NCBI GenBank assembly: GCA_023431055.1
Contig: JAEYXX010000001.1
Span: 62,001 to 126,000 of the forward strand
Reading direction: 5' to 3'
Source of the DNA: Pseudomonadota bacterium
GTDB taxonomy: Bacteria > Pseudomonadota > Gammaproteobacteria > Pseudomonadales > Pseudomonadaceae
DNA: 64,000 nucleotides
The translations under genes were made by a program, and so were the position numbers. Shown here one piece after another: positions 9,322 to 19,580 of this stretch (position 1 is its first letter; every line of letters begins with the position of its first letter). The notes beneath the pieces were generated by a model. That model worked only from the letters and a program-made list of their open reading frames with translations. It did no database searches and was not told the origin of the DNA.

Positions 9322-11307
9322 CTAACGCGACAAGCGCCAGGGCAACGCCTTGCGTAAATCACGCAGCGCTCGCAGCAAGGCGGCATGCGAAACGCTCTCG
9401 CCAGCGTAACGCTGCTGCTCGAAGCAACGTGCGAAAGCCTCGATCTGCGCAGCCTGCTCAGGCAACTGCCGCGCCGCACGCAGGGCGAAGGAGCGCGCGC
9501 CCTCGCCAGCCTCCCGCCGCACCTCATGTCGTGCCAGCAGGCGCTCGAACTTGTTGAACGCCTGACGCTGCGGGTCTGCGCGGCGCTGCCAGGGCTTGAG
9601 CAACCACAGCGCCAGCAGCCCCAGCAACAATCCACCCGTGCCTACCAGGGCCAAGGCCAGGCGCTGCCAGTCGAGGCTGCCGAACCAGTTCTGCAACAGT
9701 TTCAATTGCTGCTCGCCCTGATAGCCCAGCACCCAGCGCTGCCAGCCGTAATTGAGGTTCTCCCAGCTCATGCGCAACTGATTGAGCCAGGCCAGTTCGC
9801 GATAACGCAGCGGCGAGAATGGCTGGTCCTCGAGAAAGCCGTCTTCCTCGGCCAGCGCCTCTTCCAGCCCCTGCTCGATGCGCTCGGGCGCGACCTGGAA
9901 GGTCGGATCGACGCTGCGCCAACCCAGCCCAGGCTGCCAGTACTCGACCCAGGCATGGGCGTCGAACTGGCGCACCTGGATGTAGTTGCCGTTGGGGTTG
10001 AACTCGCCGCCCTGATAACCGGCGACGACCCGCGCGGGAATGCCTGCCGCGCGCAAGACGAAGGTCATGGCGCCGGCATAGTGGGCGCAGAAACCGCGCC
10101 GGGTGTCGAACAGGAATTCATCGATGCTGTCACGCCCCAGCGGCTGAGGACGCAAGGTATAGGCGTAGGGCTCGCGATTGAAGTGCTGCAGCACCGCCGC
10201 CACCAGCGCGTCGCTCTGCGGATGCTGCGCCTTCAGCTCGGCCGCCCAGGCACGAGTGCGCGGATCACCCTGCTCGGGCAGCTGCAGCGCCTGGCGCAGG
10301 CCAGGCGGCTCGGCATGAGCCTCACGCGCGGCATTCGGCCAGGAGCGCACCTGGTAAAGCAGAGGCCGATCCACCGGGCGCAGCCGCTGCCAACGGAAGT
10401 CGCTCATCATCCGCCCGCTTTCCTGAGCCATCTCGCCAACGTCTAGGGCAAACAGCCAGCGCTTGCCACTGGGCTGCATGATGACGCTGTAATCCAGCGG
10501 CTCACCGGCCTTGCTCCACTGCGGCGCAACCGGCACATCGGCGTAGCTGGACTGCGACCAGCGCCGGCCATCGAAACGCTCCAGCGTCAACGCCCGCCAA
10601 TACAACTGCGCGCGTGGCGGCGCCTCGCCCGCGAAACTGGCGCGAAAGGCCAGCGCCGAAGAGCGGCTGAGCTCGGCGATATCGGCTGGCTCCATACTGT
10701 CCGACAGACCGGTGACACCCTTGTCGCTGGGTAGTGGCAGCGACCACAACGGTCCCATGCGCGGAAAGAACACGAACAGCAGCACCATCAGCGGTATCGC
10801 CTGCAACATCAGAGCGCCCGCCAGGCGCAGGGTTGGCCAGGGACGCTCGGCGAAACCACTGTGCTGCAGACCGACCAGCGCCGCCAGCAGTGCCGTGACC
10901 GGCAACAGGCTGTAGAGCGCGGCCAGGATGCCGTCCTCGAACAGGTAGGCGGTCACCACGCAGAAGAAACCAAGGAAGATCACCACCAGCGCGTCACGCC
11001 GCGTGCGCATCTCCAGCAATTTGAGGGTGAAGGTGGCGATCAGCAGCACCGCTGCCGCATCCAGCCCCACCAAGGTGCCGCGCGACAGCAGAATACCGGC
11101 CAATACCAGCAGCACCAGGCCGCCCTTGCCCCAGCCGTTGGGATAGCGCGCGCGCATGCGGAAGATTTGCACGCGCCAGCCGGCTGCAACCAGCCACAGA
11201 GCGATCATCCAAGGCGGCAGATGAACCAGATGCGGCAGGATCACCAGCACCTGCGCGACCAGCAACCAGATCAGGGCTACCCGCGGAATCCCCGGCAGAC
11301 TGCTCAT
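9322..11307 (-). CDS. tgpA: Membrane-bound protein-glutamine gamma-glutamyltransferase TgpA
   Basis: 661 residues. Five to six N-terminal membrane helices, a periplasmic transglutaminase-core domain with the catalytic triad (Cys in RRGFCAHYAG, His in FDAHAWVEYW, Asp in WRSVDPTF), another membrane helix near residue 560 and a cytoplasmic DUF4129-type tail. P. aeruginosa TgpA (PA2873) has this architecture and was reported essential for viability. Its physiological substrate in the periplasm is not established. The start overlaps the stop of the DUF58 gene as ATGA, showing translational coupling. Confidence 0.93.
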   Translation of the reverse strand: MSSLPGIPRVALIWLLVAQVLVILPHLVHLPPWMIALWLVAAGWRVQIFRMRARYPNGWGKGGLVLLVLAGILLSRGTLVGLDAAAVLLIATFTLKLLEMRTRRDALVVIFLGFFCVVTAYLFEDGILAALYSLLPVTALLAALVGLQHSGFAERPWPTLRLAGALMLQAIPLMVLLFVFFPRMGPLWSLPLPSDKGVTGLSDSMEPADIAELSRSSALAFRASFAGEAPPRAQLYWRALTLERFDGRRWSQSSYADVPVAPQWSKAGEPLDYSVIMQPSGKRWLFALDVGEMAQESGRMMSDFRWQRLRPVDRPLLYQVRSWPNAAREAHAEPPGLRQALQLPEQGDPRTRAWAAELKAQHPQSDALVAAVLQHFNREPYAYTLRPQPLGRDSIDEFLFDTRRGFCAHYAGAMTFVLRAAGIPARVVAGYQGGEFNPNGNYIQVRQFDAHAWVEYWQPGLGWRSVDPTFQVAPERIEQGLEEALAEEDGFLEDQPFSPLRYRELAWLNQLRMSWENLNYGWQRWVLGYQGEQQLKLLQNWFGSLDWQRLALALVGTGGLLLGLLALWLLKPWQRRADPQRQAFNKFERLLARHEVRREAGEGARSFALRAARQLPEQAAQIEAFARCFEQQRYAGESVSHAALLRALRDLRKALPWRLSR

Positions 11308-12260
11308 GAGTGCGCTCCAAACAGTGCCAGGGCTCGCAGACAGGCATCGCGATGGCCATCGCCATAATCCGGGGCGATCACCTGTCCCGGCAGTTGCAGA
11401 CCGAACGCCTGCTGCCGTTCGGAAAACTGCAGCACCCAGTAGCAGAGCAGCGACAGGCGCATTTCACTGTCGCCACCCAGGCTGTCGAAGTCCAGCCACA
11501 GATCACGCCCGCTGAGCATGGCGAAATCCTTGACCAACAGGCCCTGCCCACGCGAGTAGGCCTTCCAGTCCAGACGCCGCTTCGAGTCACCCGGCTGATA
11601 TTCGCGCAGCCCCTGAAAATCGTCGGCGCCCTGGCCGCGGGCACGCATGCCCTCTTCCTCCTCCTCGTCACCCAGGCCCGCCGACAAGGGCAGATCGCCT
11701 TCCAGCGGCCGCGGATAAACCAGCACTGCCTGGTCCAGGTCGACCCAGCTCCAGGCCACCAGCAACCCCAGGGGGAAACGACTTTCCACCCGCATACGCT
11801 CGGGGCGTAGCCAGCCCCGCCGAGTGGCGGGAAGGTCCAGCTCCACTTCGGTCTGGCCTTCGCGAGGCACATCGCGCATTACCAGCTCGGCCGGTGGCCA
11901 GCCCAGCGCAATAGCCTGATGCTCGCGCTCGCGGCTTTCCAGGCGTACGCGAAAACGCGCCTGCTCGCCAACGAACACCGCTCCACCCCCACCCGCCTTG
12001 AGCACCAGCCCAGCTAGGTTGCGGTAAGTATGCAGGATGGTGATGACGAACACCGACATCAGCAGAAAGGTCAGGCCATAGGCCAGGCTGTTCTGGTAAT
12101 TGATGCCCACCAGCAGCATCAGCACCAGCGCCACGGCAAAGACGCCGCCCACCCGGCTGGGCAGAATGAAGATGCGCCGCTGGTTCAGCCGCACGCTGGC
12201 TGCCGGCGGAATACGCCGGGCCAGCCAGCGCCGCCAGAGCGGTTTCAGCGCTGCACGCAT
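11304..12260 (-). CDS. DUF58 domain protein
   Basis: 318 residues. Two membrane helices near residues 35-75, then the DUF58 region with the signature QPGDSKRRLDWKAYSRGQGLLVKDF. DUF58 proteins carry a von Willebrand A-like fold and occur with MoxR ATPases and transglutaminase-like proteins, probably as partners of a chaperone-like complex. Both ends overlap neighbours by ATGA (12260 with moxR, 11304 with tgpA), fixing the start and the operon. An earlier in-frame start would overlap moxR by 30 more bases and is less likely. Confidence 0.9.
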   Translation of the reverse strand: MRAALKPLWRRWLARRIPPAASVRLNQRRIFILPSRVGGVFAVALVLMLLVGINYQNSLAYGLTFLLMSVFVITILHTYRNLAGLVLKAGGGGAVFVGEQARFRVRLESREREHQAIALGWPPAELVMRDVPREGQTEVELDLPATRRGWLRPERMRVESRFPLGLLVAWSWVDLDQAVLVYPRPLEGDLPLSAGLGDEEEEEGMRARGQGADDFQGLREYQPGDSKRRLDWKAYSRGQGLLVKDFAMLSGRDLWLDFDSLGGDSEMRLSLLCYWVLQFSERQQAFGLQLPGQVIAPDYGDGHRDACLRALALFGAHS

Positions 12261-13177
12261 CAGAGTGCCGGCACTTCGCGCAGCAACCATTGCACCAGGC
12301 TGCCGCCGCCATGGCCGGTGGGATCGGCGCGCTCGCGCAAGCGATGGCCGACGACCGACGGCAGCACCGCCTGCACATCCTCGGGGATCACATAATCGCG
12401 CTCAGCCAGCAGTGCCCAGGCCCGGGCAGCGGCCAGCAGCGCCAGGCTGGCACGCGGCGACAGGCCCCAGGCGAACTGCGGCTGACTGCGTGTCGCCTCG
12501 ACCAGGCGCAGCACGTAATCGACCAAGGCATCGCTGGCACGCACCTTGGGCACCTCTGCCTGCAGGCGCGCCAGTTCGGCATGGTCGAGAATCGGCTCGA
12601 TGCGTGGCAGCAGGTCGCGCCGGGCGTCGCCCAGCAACAGGGCGCGCTCGGCGGCCTGGGCCGGATACCCGAGCGACAGACGCATGAGAAAGCGGTCAAG
12701 CTGGGATTCGGGCAAGGCGAAGGTGCCGCCGCTGCTGACCGGATTCTGCGTGGCGATGACGAAGAAGGGCTCGGGCAGCGGTCGGGTCGCGCCCTCGATG
12801 GTCACCTGCCCCTCTTCCATCGCTTCAAGCAGCGCACTCTGGCTCTTCGGGGTAGCGCGGTTGATCTCGTCGGCCAGCACCAGCTCGGCGAAGATCGGCC
12901 CGGGATGAAAGACGAACTGGCCGCTGTCCTTGTCGAACACCGAAGTGCCGAGAATATCGCCGGGCAACAGGTCGGAGGTGAACTGGATACGCTGGAAGCT
13001 CAGCCCCAGTACGCGCGCCAGGGCATGACTGAGGGTGGTCTTGCCCATGCCTGGCAGGTCTTCGATCAGCAGGTGACCACGCGCCAACAGGCAGGTCAGT
13101 GCCAGGCGAACCTGTGCCTCCTTGCCCAGCAACACCTGATTGACCGAATCCAGACAGACATCGAGTTTGCTTCGCAT
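12260..13177 (-). CDS. MoxR family AAA+ ATPase
   Basis: 305 residues. Walker A GMGKTT near residue 45, Walker B with LADEINRA near 110, sensor-1 ATQNP near 145, and the C-terminal AAA lid domain (SPRASLALLAAARAWA). MoxR ATPases act as chaperones in assembly or maturation of partner complexes. Here it is the first gene of the operon with DUF58 and tgpA. AAGGAG 7 bases before the ATG at 13177 sets the start. Confidence 0.93.
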   Translation of the reverse strand: MRSKLDVCLDSVNQVLLGKEAQVRLALTCLLARGHLLIEDLPGMGKTTLSHALARVLGLSFQRIQFTSDLLPGDILGTSVFDKDSGQFVFHPGPIFAELVLADEINRATPKSQSALLEAMEEGQVTIEGATRPLPEPFFVIATQNPVSSGGTFALPESQLDRFLMRLSLGYPAQAAERALLLGDARRDLLPRIEPILDHAELARLQAEVPKVRASDALVDYVLRLVEATRSQPQFAWGLSPRASLALLAAARAWALLAERDYVIPEDVQAVLPSVVGHRLRERADPTGHGGGSLVQWLLREVPAL

Positions 13178-13272
13178 CGTTCGCTCCTTATGCAGAACGA
13201 CGATGCTACTGGGACGCTGGCAAGCGGCATAGCGCCATGACATTTTTGCTCACGAAACTGTGAGACCGACCG

Positions 13273-15240
13273 CTATGCCAGTCGAAACTGCCCCGCCATG
13301 CCCTGCAACTCGCGCCCCAGCTCGGCCAGCTGAATGCTCGACGCGGCGGTTTCGTCCATCGCCGTGGCCGACTGATCGGCGATATCGCGGATCGAGGTCA
13401 CGCTGCGGTTGATTTCCTCGGCTACGGCGGTCTGCTGCTCGGCCGCTGCAGCGATCTGCTGGTTCATCTCCGAGATCAGGCTCACCGCCTCGGCAATGGC
13501 CGCCAGGGCACCCTCGGTCTGGTTGGCATCGCCAACGGTCAGGTTCACCAGGCTGGCGCTCTGCTCCATATCGGTCACGGAGCGGCGGCTGCCTTCTCGC
13601 AGGGCCGCTATCAGCGACTCGATTTCCGCGGTGGATTGCTGGGTACGTTTGGCCAGCGCACGCACCTCATCGGCGACCACCGCGAAACCCCGCCCCTGCT
13701 CACCGGCGCGCGCCGCCTCGATGGCCGCGTTGAGCGCGAGCAGGTTGGTCTGTTCGGCGACGCTCTTGATCACATCGAGCACTGCATCGATGCGCTGGGT
13801 ATCCTGGCTCAGACGCTGGATGCTCTCAGTGGTCGCCTCCATCGCACGAGCCAACTGCTCGATGCGTTGCAGGGTCTGACGCACCACCTGACTGCCCGCC
13901 CCGACACGCTGGTCAGCCTGTTCGGTGGAAGCTGCTGCCGCTTCGGCATTGCGTGCGACCTCATGCACGGTGGCGGTCATCTCGCTCATGGCGGTGGCGA
14001 CCTGATCGGTTTCCAGCTTCTGGCCGTTGACCCCCTGACGCGTCTGCTCGGCGGTCGCCGAGAGCGTCTGGGCAGAACTGGATATCTGCGCCACGCCGCC
14101 CTGCAGGCGGCCGACCATCTCCCGCAGGTTGCCCGCCATACGCTGCATGGCCGCGAGCAGTTGGCCGACTTCGTCAACACGGTCCTGCTCGATGCGCACA
14201 CTGAGGTCGCCAGCGGCGATGGATTCAGCCAGGCCGATCACCCGCTTCAGCGGCCGCACTATGGCCAGGCTGATCATGATCGCCGCGCCAAGACCGAACA
14301 GCAGTGCCAGGGCCGCTGCCGAAATGATCAGGCCGCTGCTGGCCTGGCGCTCGGCATGCATGGCCTGGCGCTGGGTATCCAGAGCCAGATCGACGCGCTG
14401 CAACAGTTGTTCGATCTGAGCGACCAACTGCCCGTACACCTGTTTTTGTTGCTGCAACTGATCGGCATATTCCTTGAGCCGCTCATTGAAGGAGTCGACG
14501 TTGACCACCACCTCGCCGAGCACTGCGGCATAGCCGGGATCATTCAACTCATCGCGTAACTCGGCAGCCAGTGCCTGTGCCTCGCCGGCCTGGGCAATTT
14601 CGCTCTGTTCTTCGCCATCGCCGCGGCGGCTGGCCTCCAGACGCTGGCGCGCCTGATCCAGTGCCTGCAGCAGCAACTGATGGATCTTGCCGACCTTACC
14701 GGCCTGCAATACCGAATCGCCGCCCTGCTCGCCCTGAGAGCTCTTGAGCAGGTCGACGCCGTCTTCGGAAAGTCCTTCCTGCAGCAGATCCAGGCTATTG
14801 GCAGCACTGACCACCAGCCAGTCGGCGGCCTGCAGCGACAGCTGCATGTTGTCGGTGAATTCAACGTAGCGGTCGAAGGCAATGCGGTAGTCGGCCAGTG
14901 CAGGCTCGACCTGCGCCATGACCGCGGCAGTGTCACTATCCAGCTCGGCCTGCAGGGCCTGGCCGGCCTGGAGTATGGCCTCGGCCTGCTGCCCCAGGCG
15001 CTCGGCATGCTGCTTGTCGCCACTCAGGGCAAACGCCTGTTCGCTCTGGCGCATACGCAGTACCTGCTCGCCAAGGGCGCTCATGCGCTGCTGCAGTTCG
15101 GCGCCGGCACTGACCTCTCGCAACGCCACCAGACCGGTTGCGGCGACCAGAGCTGTCAGAATCAGCACCAGAGCAAAACCCAGCATCAATTTGCTGGCCG
15201 TACTCAGACTGGCCAAGCGTCTGCCCAATGAGCCACCCAT
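13273..15240 (-). CDS. Methyl-accepting chemotaxis protein, large helical periplasmic domain
   Basis: 655 residues. Transmembrane helix at about 17-38, an entirely helical periplasmic region of about 265 residues, second transmembrane helix near 305-328, HAMP, then the signalling coiled coil with [19 protein letters not shown]. The size and helical, Gln/Glu-rich character of the periplasmic part fit the HBM (helical bimodular) type, best known from P. putida McpS, which binds TCA intermediates. The HBM call is by size and pattern, not alignment. It ends 95 bases before the moxR start; I see no clear flagellar or sigma-54 promoter before it. Confidence 0.9.
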   Translation of the reverse strand: MGGSLGRRLASLSTASKLMLGFALVLILTALVAATGLVALREVSAGAELQQRMSALGEQVLRMRQSEQAFALSGDKQHAERLGQQAEAILQAGQALQAELDSDTAAVMAQVEPALADYRIAFDRYVEFTDNMQLSLQAADWLVVSAANSLDLLQEGLSEDGVDLLKSSQGEQGGDSVLQAGKVGKIHQLLLQALDQARQRLEASRRGDGEEQSEIAQAGEAQALAAELRDELNDPGYAAVLGEVVVNVDSFNERLKEYADQLQQQKQVYGQLVAQIEQLLQRVDLALDTQRQAMHAERQASSGLIISAAALALLFGLGAAIMISLAIVRPLKRVIGLAESIAAGDLSVRIEQDRVDEVGQLLAAMQRMAGNLREMVGRLQGGVAQISSSAQTLSATAEQTRQGVNGQKLETDQVATAMSEMTATVHEVARNAEAAAASTEQADQRVGAGSQVVRQTLQRIEQLARAMEATTESIQRLSQDTQRIDAVLDVIKSVAEQTNLLALNAAIEAARAGEQGRGFAVVADEVRALAKRTQQSTAEIESLIAALREGSRRSVTDMEQSASLVNLTVGDANQTEGALAAIAEAVSLISEMNQQIAAAAEQQTAVAEEINRSVTSIRDIADQSATAMDETAASSIQLAELGRELQGMAGQFRLA

Positions 15241-15365
15241 GACAACCCCCTGTCTACTGCAGCTAGCCCTAATCCTAGAACATAGAAGCGCAACACTGCT
15301 GGCGACAAGCCAGTAAATGGCAAGATGGCCGGGAAAGCTAACTGGAAGTCGTTTTCAGAACGGGC

Positions 15366-15971
15366 TCAGGGCCGTTGCATCTGGAAAAGGTCACGCGTGC
15401 GGCAATAGGCGCTGCCGCCCAAACGTCCGATCAGATCGAGCTTCAGCGGGTCCAGACGCCCCTGCTCGTTGAGCACGGCATCGTCGATGTGGGCCAGCAG
15501 TACCTCGGCGAAGATCAGATGGCAGTTGGGTTGTTGTGCAGGATAGGGCTGGATCTGCGCCACGCGGCATTCGAAGGTCACAGGAGCACCAGCGACACGC
15601 GGCACGTCGATGCGCTCGCACGGCAGGCTGGCGATGGCGCAGTGGTCGAACTCGCTGACCTCGTGCGGCAGGATCGCGGCGCTGGCGTTCATTGCTTCGG
15701 CCTGGGTGAAGCTGACCAGTTGAATCGCCAGCTCGCCACTGGCCTGGGCATTGAGCAGGCTGTCCTTGAGGCTGCCATCGTCGCGGGTGTTGACGTTGAC
15801 CAGCAGGGTCGGCGGGTTATCGCTGATCACCTGAAAGAAGCTGAACGGCGCCAGGTTGGCCACGCCCTCGGCCGAACGGGTCGAAACCCAGGCGATGGGC
15901 CGCGGGGTGATGCTGGAAGCCAGCCAGCGATAAGCCTCAAGCGGGCTCAGGTCGGCGAAATCCAGTTGCAT
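15366..15971 (-). CDS. Flavin reductase family protein
   Basis: 201-residue FMN-binding split-barrel protein of the flavin-reductase-like/flavoredoxin family. The N-terminal signature ASSITPRPIAWVSTRSAEGVANLAPFSFFQ is typical. Such proteins reduce flavin with NAD(P)H or carry FMN in oxidoreductase systems; the partner is unknown. The ATG at 15971 overlaps the stop of the upstream lipoprotein gene as ATGA, fixing the start and suggesting co-expression. Confidence 0.88.
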   Translation of the reverse strand: MQLDFADLSPLEAYRWLASSITPRPIAWVSTRSAEGVANLAPFSFFQVISDNPPTLLVNVNTRDDGSLKDSLLNAQASGELAIQLVSFTQAEAMNASAAILPHEVSEFDHCAIASLPCERIDVPRVAGAPVTFECRVAQIQPYPAQQPNCHLIFAEVLLAHIDDAVLNEQGRLDPLKLDLIGRLGGSAYCRTRDLFQMQRP

Positions 15972-16249
15972 CAACGCCCCGCTCGCGATTCGCGGATGTA
16001 GAAGCGTGCGCGCTCGGCCTTGCTCACGCAGCCTGCATAGGCTTCGAACTGCTGCTGGGTCTTGGCCGCGGTGAGCAGCGAAAGGGCCTTGGAATAACTC
16101 ACGGTACCAGCGAAGCCTTCGGCTTCGGCGATGCTCAGCTCTTTCCAGGCGGCATCCAGCTGGTTGGCGCAGGTCTCACGGTAAACGGTCTTGCCGGCAC
16201 AGCCGGTGAGCGCCACCGCAAGCAGCGGCAAACAGATCCAGTGTTTCAT
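15971..16249 (-). CDS. Small lipoprotein
   Basis: 92 residues: a lipoprotein signal (MKHWICLPLLAVALTGC) with lipobox LTGC, then a helical, Ala/Glu/Lys-rich body with cysteines near 27 and 74 that might pair in the periplasm. No family recognised. GAGGAG lies 9-10 bases before the ATG. The frame is open further upstream but the signal peptide and ribosome-binding site place the start here. It overlaps the flavin reductase gene by four bases. Confidence 0.82.
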   Translation of the reverse strand: MKHWICLPLLAVALTGCAGKTVYRETCANQLDAAWKELSIAEAEGFAGTVSYSKALSLLTAAKTQQQFEAYAGCVSKAERARFYIRESRAGR

Positions 16250-16325
16250 CGAGCACACTCCTCGGAGGGATGGGACTACGGGTTGGCCCAGACTATGACG
16301 CTTCGGCAGAGCGAAAGTGCCTGAC

Positions 16326-17426
16326 TCAACCGCCGTTTCGCTTACGCAGGTATTCCACCACAGCCTGCTGCTCGCCGGCGAATTCGATACGCCCGGATTT
16401 GCTCTCGCGCTGGAATACGTACATGGGATCGTAGTACTCCACCAGCAAGGCTTCGATCCAGCCACGGTGAGTATCAACCTGACCTTCGCGTACTTGCTCC
16501 TCCAGCGCCTGGTCCATGATCGCGGCCAGGCGCTGGTAACGCTCGCCGCCCAGACGCCGGGTGATGTTGGCCAGGCTCTCGCGCAGGCGCGCGGCGAAGG
16601 CGCTGAACCCCTCCTCCTCGCCCTGTACGGCGACGAACTCGGCACACAGCTCCACCACGTAAGCCTGGAGAATGCGCTCCACGCGATTGGCCACGCTGTC
16701 TTCCAGCCACACCAGCGGGTGGTGCTGCATGGCCTGGAACAGCGGCAACGGTAAGGAGCAACGGCCGATCAGACGCGCCTCGTCCTCCAGCACGAACTGC
16801 TGCTGGCCTAGGGCGCGGCGCTTGAGGAAATCAATGGACAGAGCGTTCTCGAAGTCGATCTGCGCCGGCTGCGCACTGGCACGCTTGCCGAAACTCGAGC
16901 CACGGTGATTGGCATGCGCCTCCAGGTCCACGGCATTGTCAAGCTGGCCGAGGACCTCGGTCTTGCCGGTGCCGGTCATACCGCCGACCAGCACGAAATC
17001 GCACTCCTGCACCGCCTGTTCAGTGGTATGCAGGAGGAAGTTGCGCATGGCCTTGTAACCACCGACCACGCGCGGATAGTCGATCCCCGCTTCGCTTTTC
17101 AGCCACTGCTGGACGATCTGCGAACGCAAACCACCGCGGAAGCAGTACAGATAACCGTCGGGATTGGCTCTGGCAAAGGCCGCCCAAGCTTCGATGCGCT
17201 CGGCCTTGGTACGGCCGCTGACCAACTGATGCCCGAGTTCGATGGCCGCCTGCTGGCCGTGCTGCTTGTAGCAGGTACCGACCTTCTGCCGCTCGATGTC
17301 GTTCATCAGAGGCAGATTGACTACGCCCGGGAAAGCCCCCTTGACGAACTCGACAGGCGCACGGGCGTCCATCATCGGCCGGTCGTGCAGAAACAGATCG
17401 CGGTAGTCGGTGCAGTTGTCGCGCAT
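16326..17426 (-). CDS. mnmH: tRNA 2-selenouridine synthase
   Basis: 366 residues (SelU/YbbB). An N-terminal rhodanese domain with active-site Cys95 in [11 protein letters not shown], and a C-terminal P-loop region with [13 protein letters not shown] near 140. The enzyme replaces the sulfur of 2-thiouridine at wobble position 34 of tRNAs for Lys, Glu and Gln by selenium, via a geranylated intermediate, using selenophosphate. It follows selD with an ATGA overlap, so donor and user are coupled. Confidence 0.95.
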   Translation of the reverse strand: MRDNCTDYRDLFLHDRPMMDARAPVEFVKGAFPGVVNLPLMNDIERQKVGTCYKQHGQQAAIELGHQLVSGRTKAERIEAWAAFARANPDGYLYCFRGGLRSQIVQQWLKSEAGIDYPRVVGGYKAMRNFLLHTTEQAVQECDFVLVGGMTGTGKTEVLGQLDNAVDLEAHANHRGSSFGKRASAQPAQIDFENALSIDFLKRRALGQQQFVLEDEARLIGRCSLPLPLFQAMQHHPLVWLEDSVANRVERILQAYVVELCAEFVAVQGEEEGFSAFAARLRESLANITRRLGGERYQRLAAIMDQALEEQVREGQVDTHRGWIEALLVEYYDPMYVFQRESKSGRIEFAGEQQAVVEYLRKRNGG

Positions 17427-18460
17427 CAGAGCACCTCAACCGCGTAACGCTGTCGCTCGACCATCTCGCCGATAGGCGCCAGCTTTAGCCCCAGCTCGGC
17501 GGCCACGGATAGAAACTCGGCCTCGCCCTCCGGCGCCACCGCAATCAGCAGGCCACCGCTGGTCTGCGGATCGCACAGCAGCAGCTTGGCCAGCTCCGGC
17601 AGTGGCGCGATCCTGTCACCGTAACTGTCGAAGTTGCGTAAGGTGCCGCCGGGCACGCAGCCCTGCTCGAGGTAATGCTCGACGCTGTCCAGGCGCGGCA
17701 CGCGAGCGAACTCGACACGCGCGCTCAGGCCGCTGCCATCGGCCATTTCCACCAGATGGCCGAGCAGGCCGAAACCGGTCACGTCGGTCATCGCGCGCAC
17801 GCCAGCCAGCTTGCCAAAACGGCTGCCGGGCTTGTTCAGGGTGCACATCCAGTCGCGCGCCAGGCCGATATCCGAGCTGCGCAGCTTGGCCTTCTTTTCC
17901 GCCGTGGTGAGGATGCCGATGCCCAGCGGTTTGGTCAGGTACAGCTTGCAACCAGCCGTGGCAGTGTCGTTGCGTTTCATACTGGCCTTGCTCACCAGGC
18001 CGGTCACGGCCAGGCCGAAAATCGGTTCCGGCGCATCGATCGAGTGCCCCCCAGCCAGCGGGATGCCGGCTTCGTCGCACACGGCGCGGCCGCCGCGGAT
18101 CACTTCGAGGGCCACTTCCGGCGCTAGTACGTTGACCGGCCAGCCGAGGATGGCGATGGCCATCAGCGGATCGCCGCCCATGGCGTAGATGTCGCTGATG
18201 GCATTGGTCGCGGCGATACGGCCGAAATCGTAGGGGTCATCGACGATGGGCATGAAGAAGTCGGTGGTGGAAACCACGCCACGCTCTTCATCGATGGCGT
18301 AGACCGCGGCGTCATCGCGCGAGGCATTGCCGACCCAGAGTTTGGGATCGAGATTCTGTGCGCCGCTGCCGGCGAGGATCACTTCGAGCACCTTCGGCGA
18401 AATCTTGCAGCCGCAACCGGCGCCGTGGCTGTATTGGGTCAAACGAATGGGTTCGCTCAT
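17426..18460 (-). CDS. selD: Selenide, water dikinase
   Basis: 344 residues. Makes selenophosphate from selenide and ATP. The catalytic site [10 protein letters not shown] is at residues 12-21 with Cys16 and Lys19 (Cys17/Lys20 in E. coli). It is encoded with Cys, so no in-frame TGA/selenocysteine is used. The AIR-synthase-like fold continues with [21 protein letters not shown] and VTGFGLLGH. No selA or selB lies next to it; in this window the visible use of selenophosphate is tRNA modification. Confidence 0.95.
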   Translation of the reverse strand: MSEPIRLTQYSHGAGCGCKISPKVLEVILAGSGAQNLDPKLWVGNASRDDAAVYAIDEERGVVSTTDFFMPIVDDPYDFGRIAATNAISDIYAMGGDPLMAIAILGWPVNVLAPEVALEVIRGGRAVCDEAGIPLAGGHSIDAPEPIFGLAVTGLVSKASMKRNDTATAGCKLYLTKPLGIGILTTAEKKAKLRSSDIGLARDWMCTLNKPGSRFGKLAGVRAMTDVTGFGLLGHLVEMADGSGLSARVEFARVPRLDSVEHYLEQGCVPGGTLRNFDSYGDRIAPLPELAKLLLCDPQTSGGLLIAVAPEGEAEFLSVAAELGLKLAPIGEMVERQRYAVEVL

Positions 18461-18566
18461 GGTTTCACTCTCACCGCGATGACTGGCGGCGGATTCTAGC
18501 AAAGACTGCCTTGGCTCCGCTTCGCTGCCCGAGTAAGGTCGAAGCTCGACAGGGGGAGAACCGCGA

Positions 18567-19580
18567 ATGAGCAAGAAAGTGGCACTGGTGCTGGGCTCGG
18601 GCGGCGCGCGCGGTTATGCGCACATTGGCGTGATCGAGGAGTTGCAGGCACGCGGTTACGAAATCGGTTGCATCGCCGGCTGCTCGATGGGGGCGGTGGT
18701 CGGCGGTATCTTCGCTGCCGGCAAGTTGCGCGAATACCGTGAATGGACGGAGAGTCTGGACTATCTCGATGTGCTGCGTCTGCTCGACGTCAGCTTTCGC
18801 CTCGGCGCCATCCGCGGCGAACGGGTATTCGGGCGGATTCAGGAAATCGTCGGCGAGGTGGATATCGAAAACCTGGACATCCCCTTCACTGCGGTCGCCA
18901 CCGACCTGACCAACCAGCAGGAAATATGGTTCCAGGAAGGCTGCCTGCACCAGGCGATGCGCGCCTCGGCAGCGATTCCCAGCCTGTTCACACCGGTCAT
19001 TCAGGGCAAGCGCATGCTGGTCGACGGCGGCCTGCTCAACCCGCTGCCAATCGTACCGGTGGTCTCCAGCCACTGCGACCTGATCATCGCGGTCAACCTC
19101 AACGCCACCAACCAGAACCACTACCATCTGCCGGTGATCGAGCGCCCCGCCGCCCTCAAGGGCCGCATCGACCAGTTGATGGCCTCGCTCGGCTCACGCC
19201 TGCCGAGCTTTCGCCGCAAGAACGAGGACGAAACCCTGCTGCTTGCCGATGAGCAACGCCTCGCCGATGACATCAGCCCGGCCGCAGCACCCAGCCGAAA
19301 GGACAATCAGGAACAAGCCGCGCCGAAGTCCGCCAGCGGCTCGCGGGTCGCCGAGTTCAGCGGGCCGGCGTCATTGCTGGAGCTGGTCAACCAGAGCTTC
19401 GAGGTGATGCAGACCTCGCTGGCGCAGTACAAGATCGCCGGCTATCCGCCGGACGTGCTGATCAACGTGCCCAAGCGCGCCTGTCGCTTCTTCGAGTTCT
19501 ACAAGGCGCCGGAGCTAATCATGCTGGGCAGGCAGATCGCCCGCGACACCCTCGACAAGTACGAAAGCGAACGCGGCTGA
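18567..19580 (+). CDS. Patatin-like phospholipase family protein
   Basis: 337 residues, RssA/YchK-like. The patatin oxyanion loop [13 protein letters not shown] is at residues 10-22, the nucleophile Ser in GCSMG near 40, and the catalytic Asp in DGGLLNP near 155. Predicted serine acyl hydrolase on phospholipid or related esters; no signal peptide, so cytoplasmic. The middle (about 200-260) is an acidic low-complexity insert. GGGGAG precedes the ATG. It diverges from selD and ends flush against the convergent AI-2E gene. Confidence 0.88.
   Translation: MSKKVALVLGSGGARGYAHIGVIEELQARGYEIGCIAGCSMGAVVGGIFAAGKLREYREWTESLDYLDVLRLLDVSFRLGAIRGERVFGRIQEIVGEVDIENLDIPFTAVATDLTNQQEIWFQEGCLHQAMRASAAIPSLFTPVIQGKRMLVDGGLLNPLPIVPVVSSHCDLIIAVNLNATNQNHYHLPVIERPAALKGRIDQLMASLGSRLPSFRRKNEDETLLLADEQRLADDISPAAAPSRKDNQEQAAPKSASGSRVAEFSGPASLLELVNQSFEVMQTSLAQYKIAGYPPDVLINVPKRACRFFEFYKAPELIMLGRQIARDTLDKYESERG

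Noticed and set aside
18418..18460. Selenocysteine-containing SelD
   Set aside because: The active-site codon is TGC (Cys16), with no in-frame TGA.
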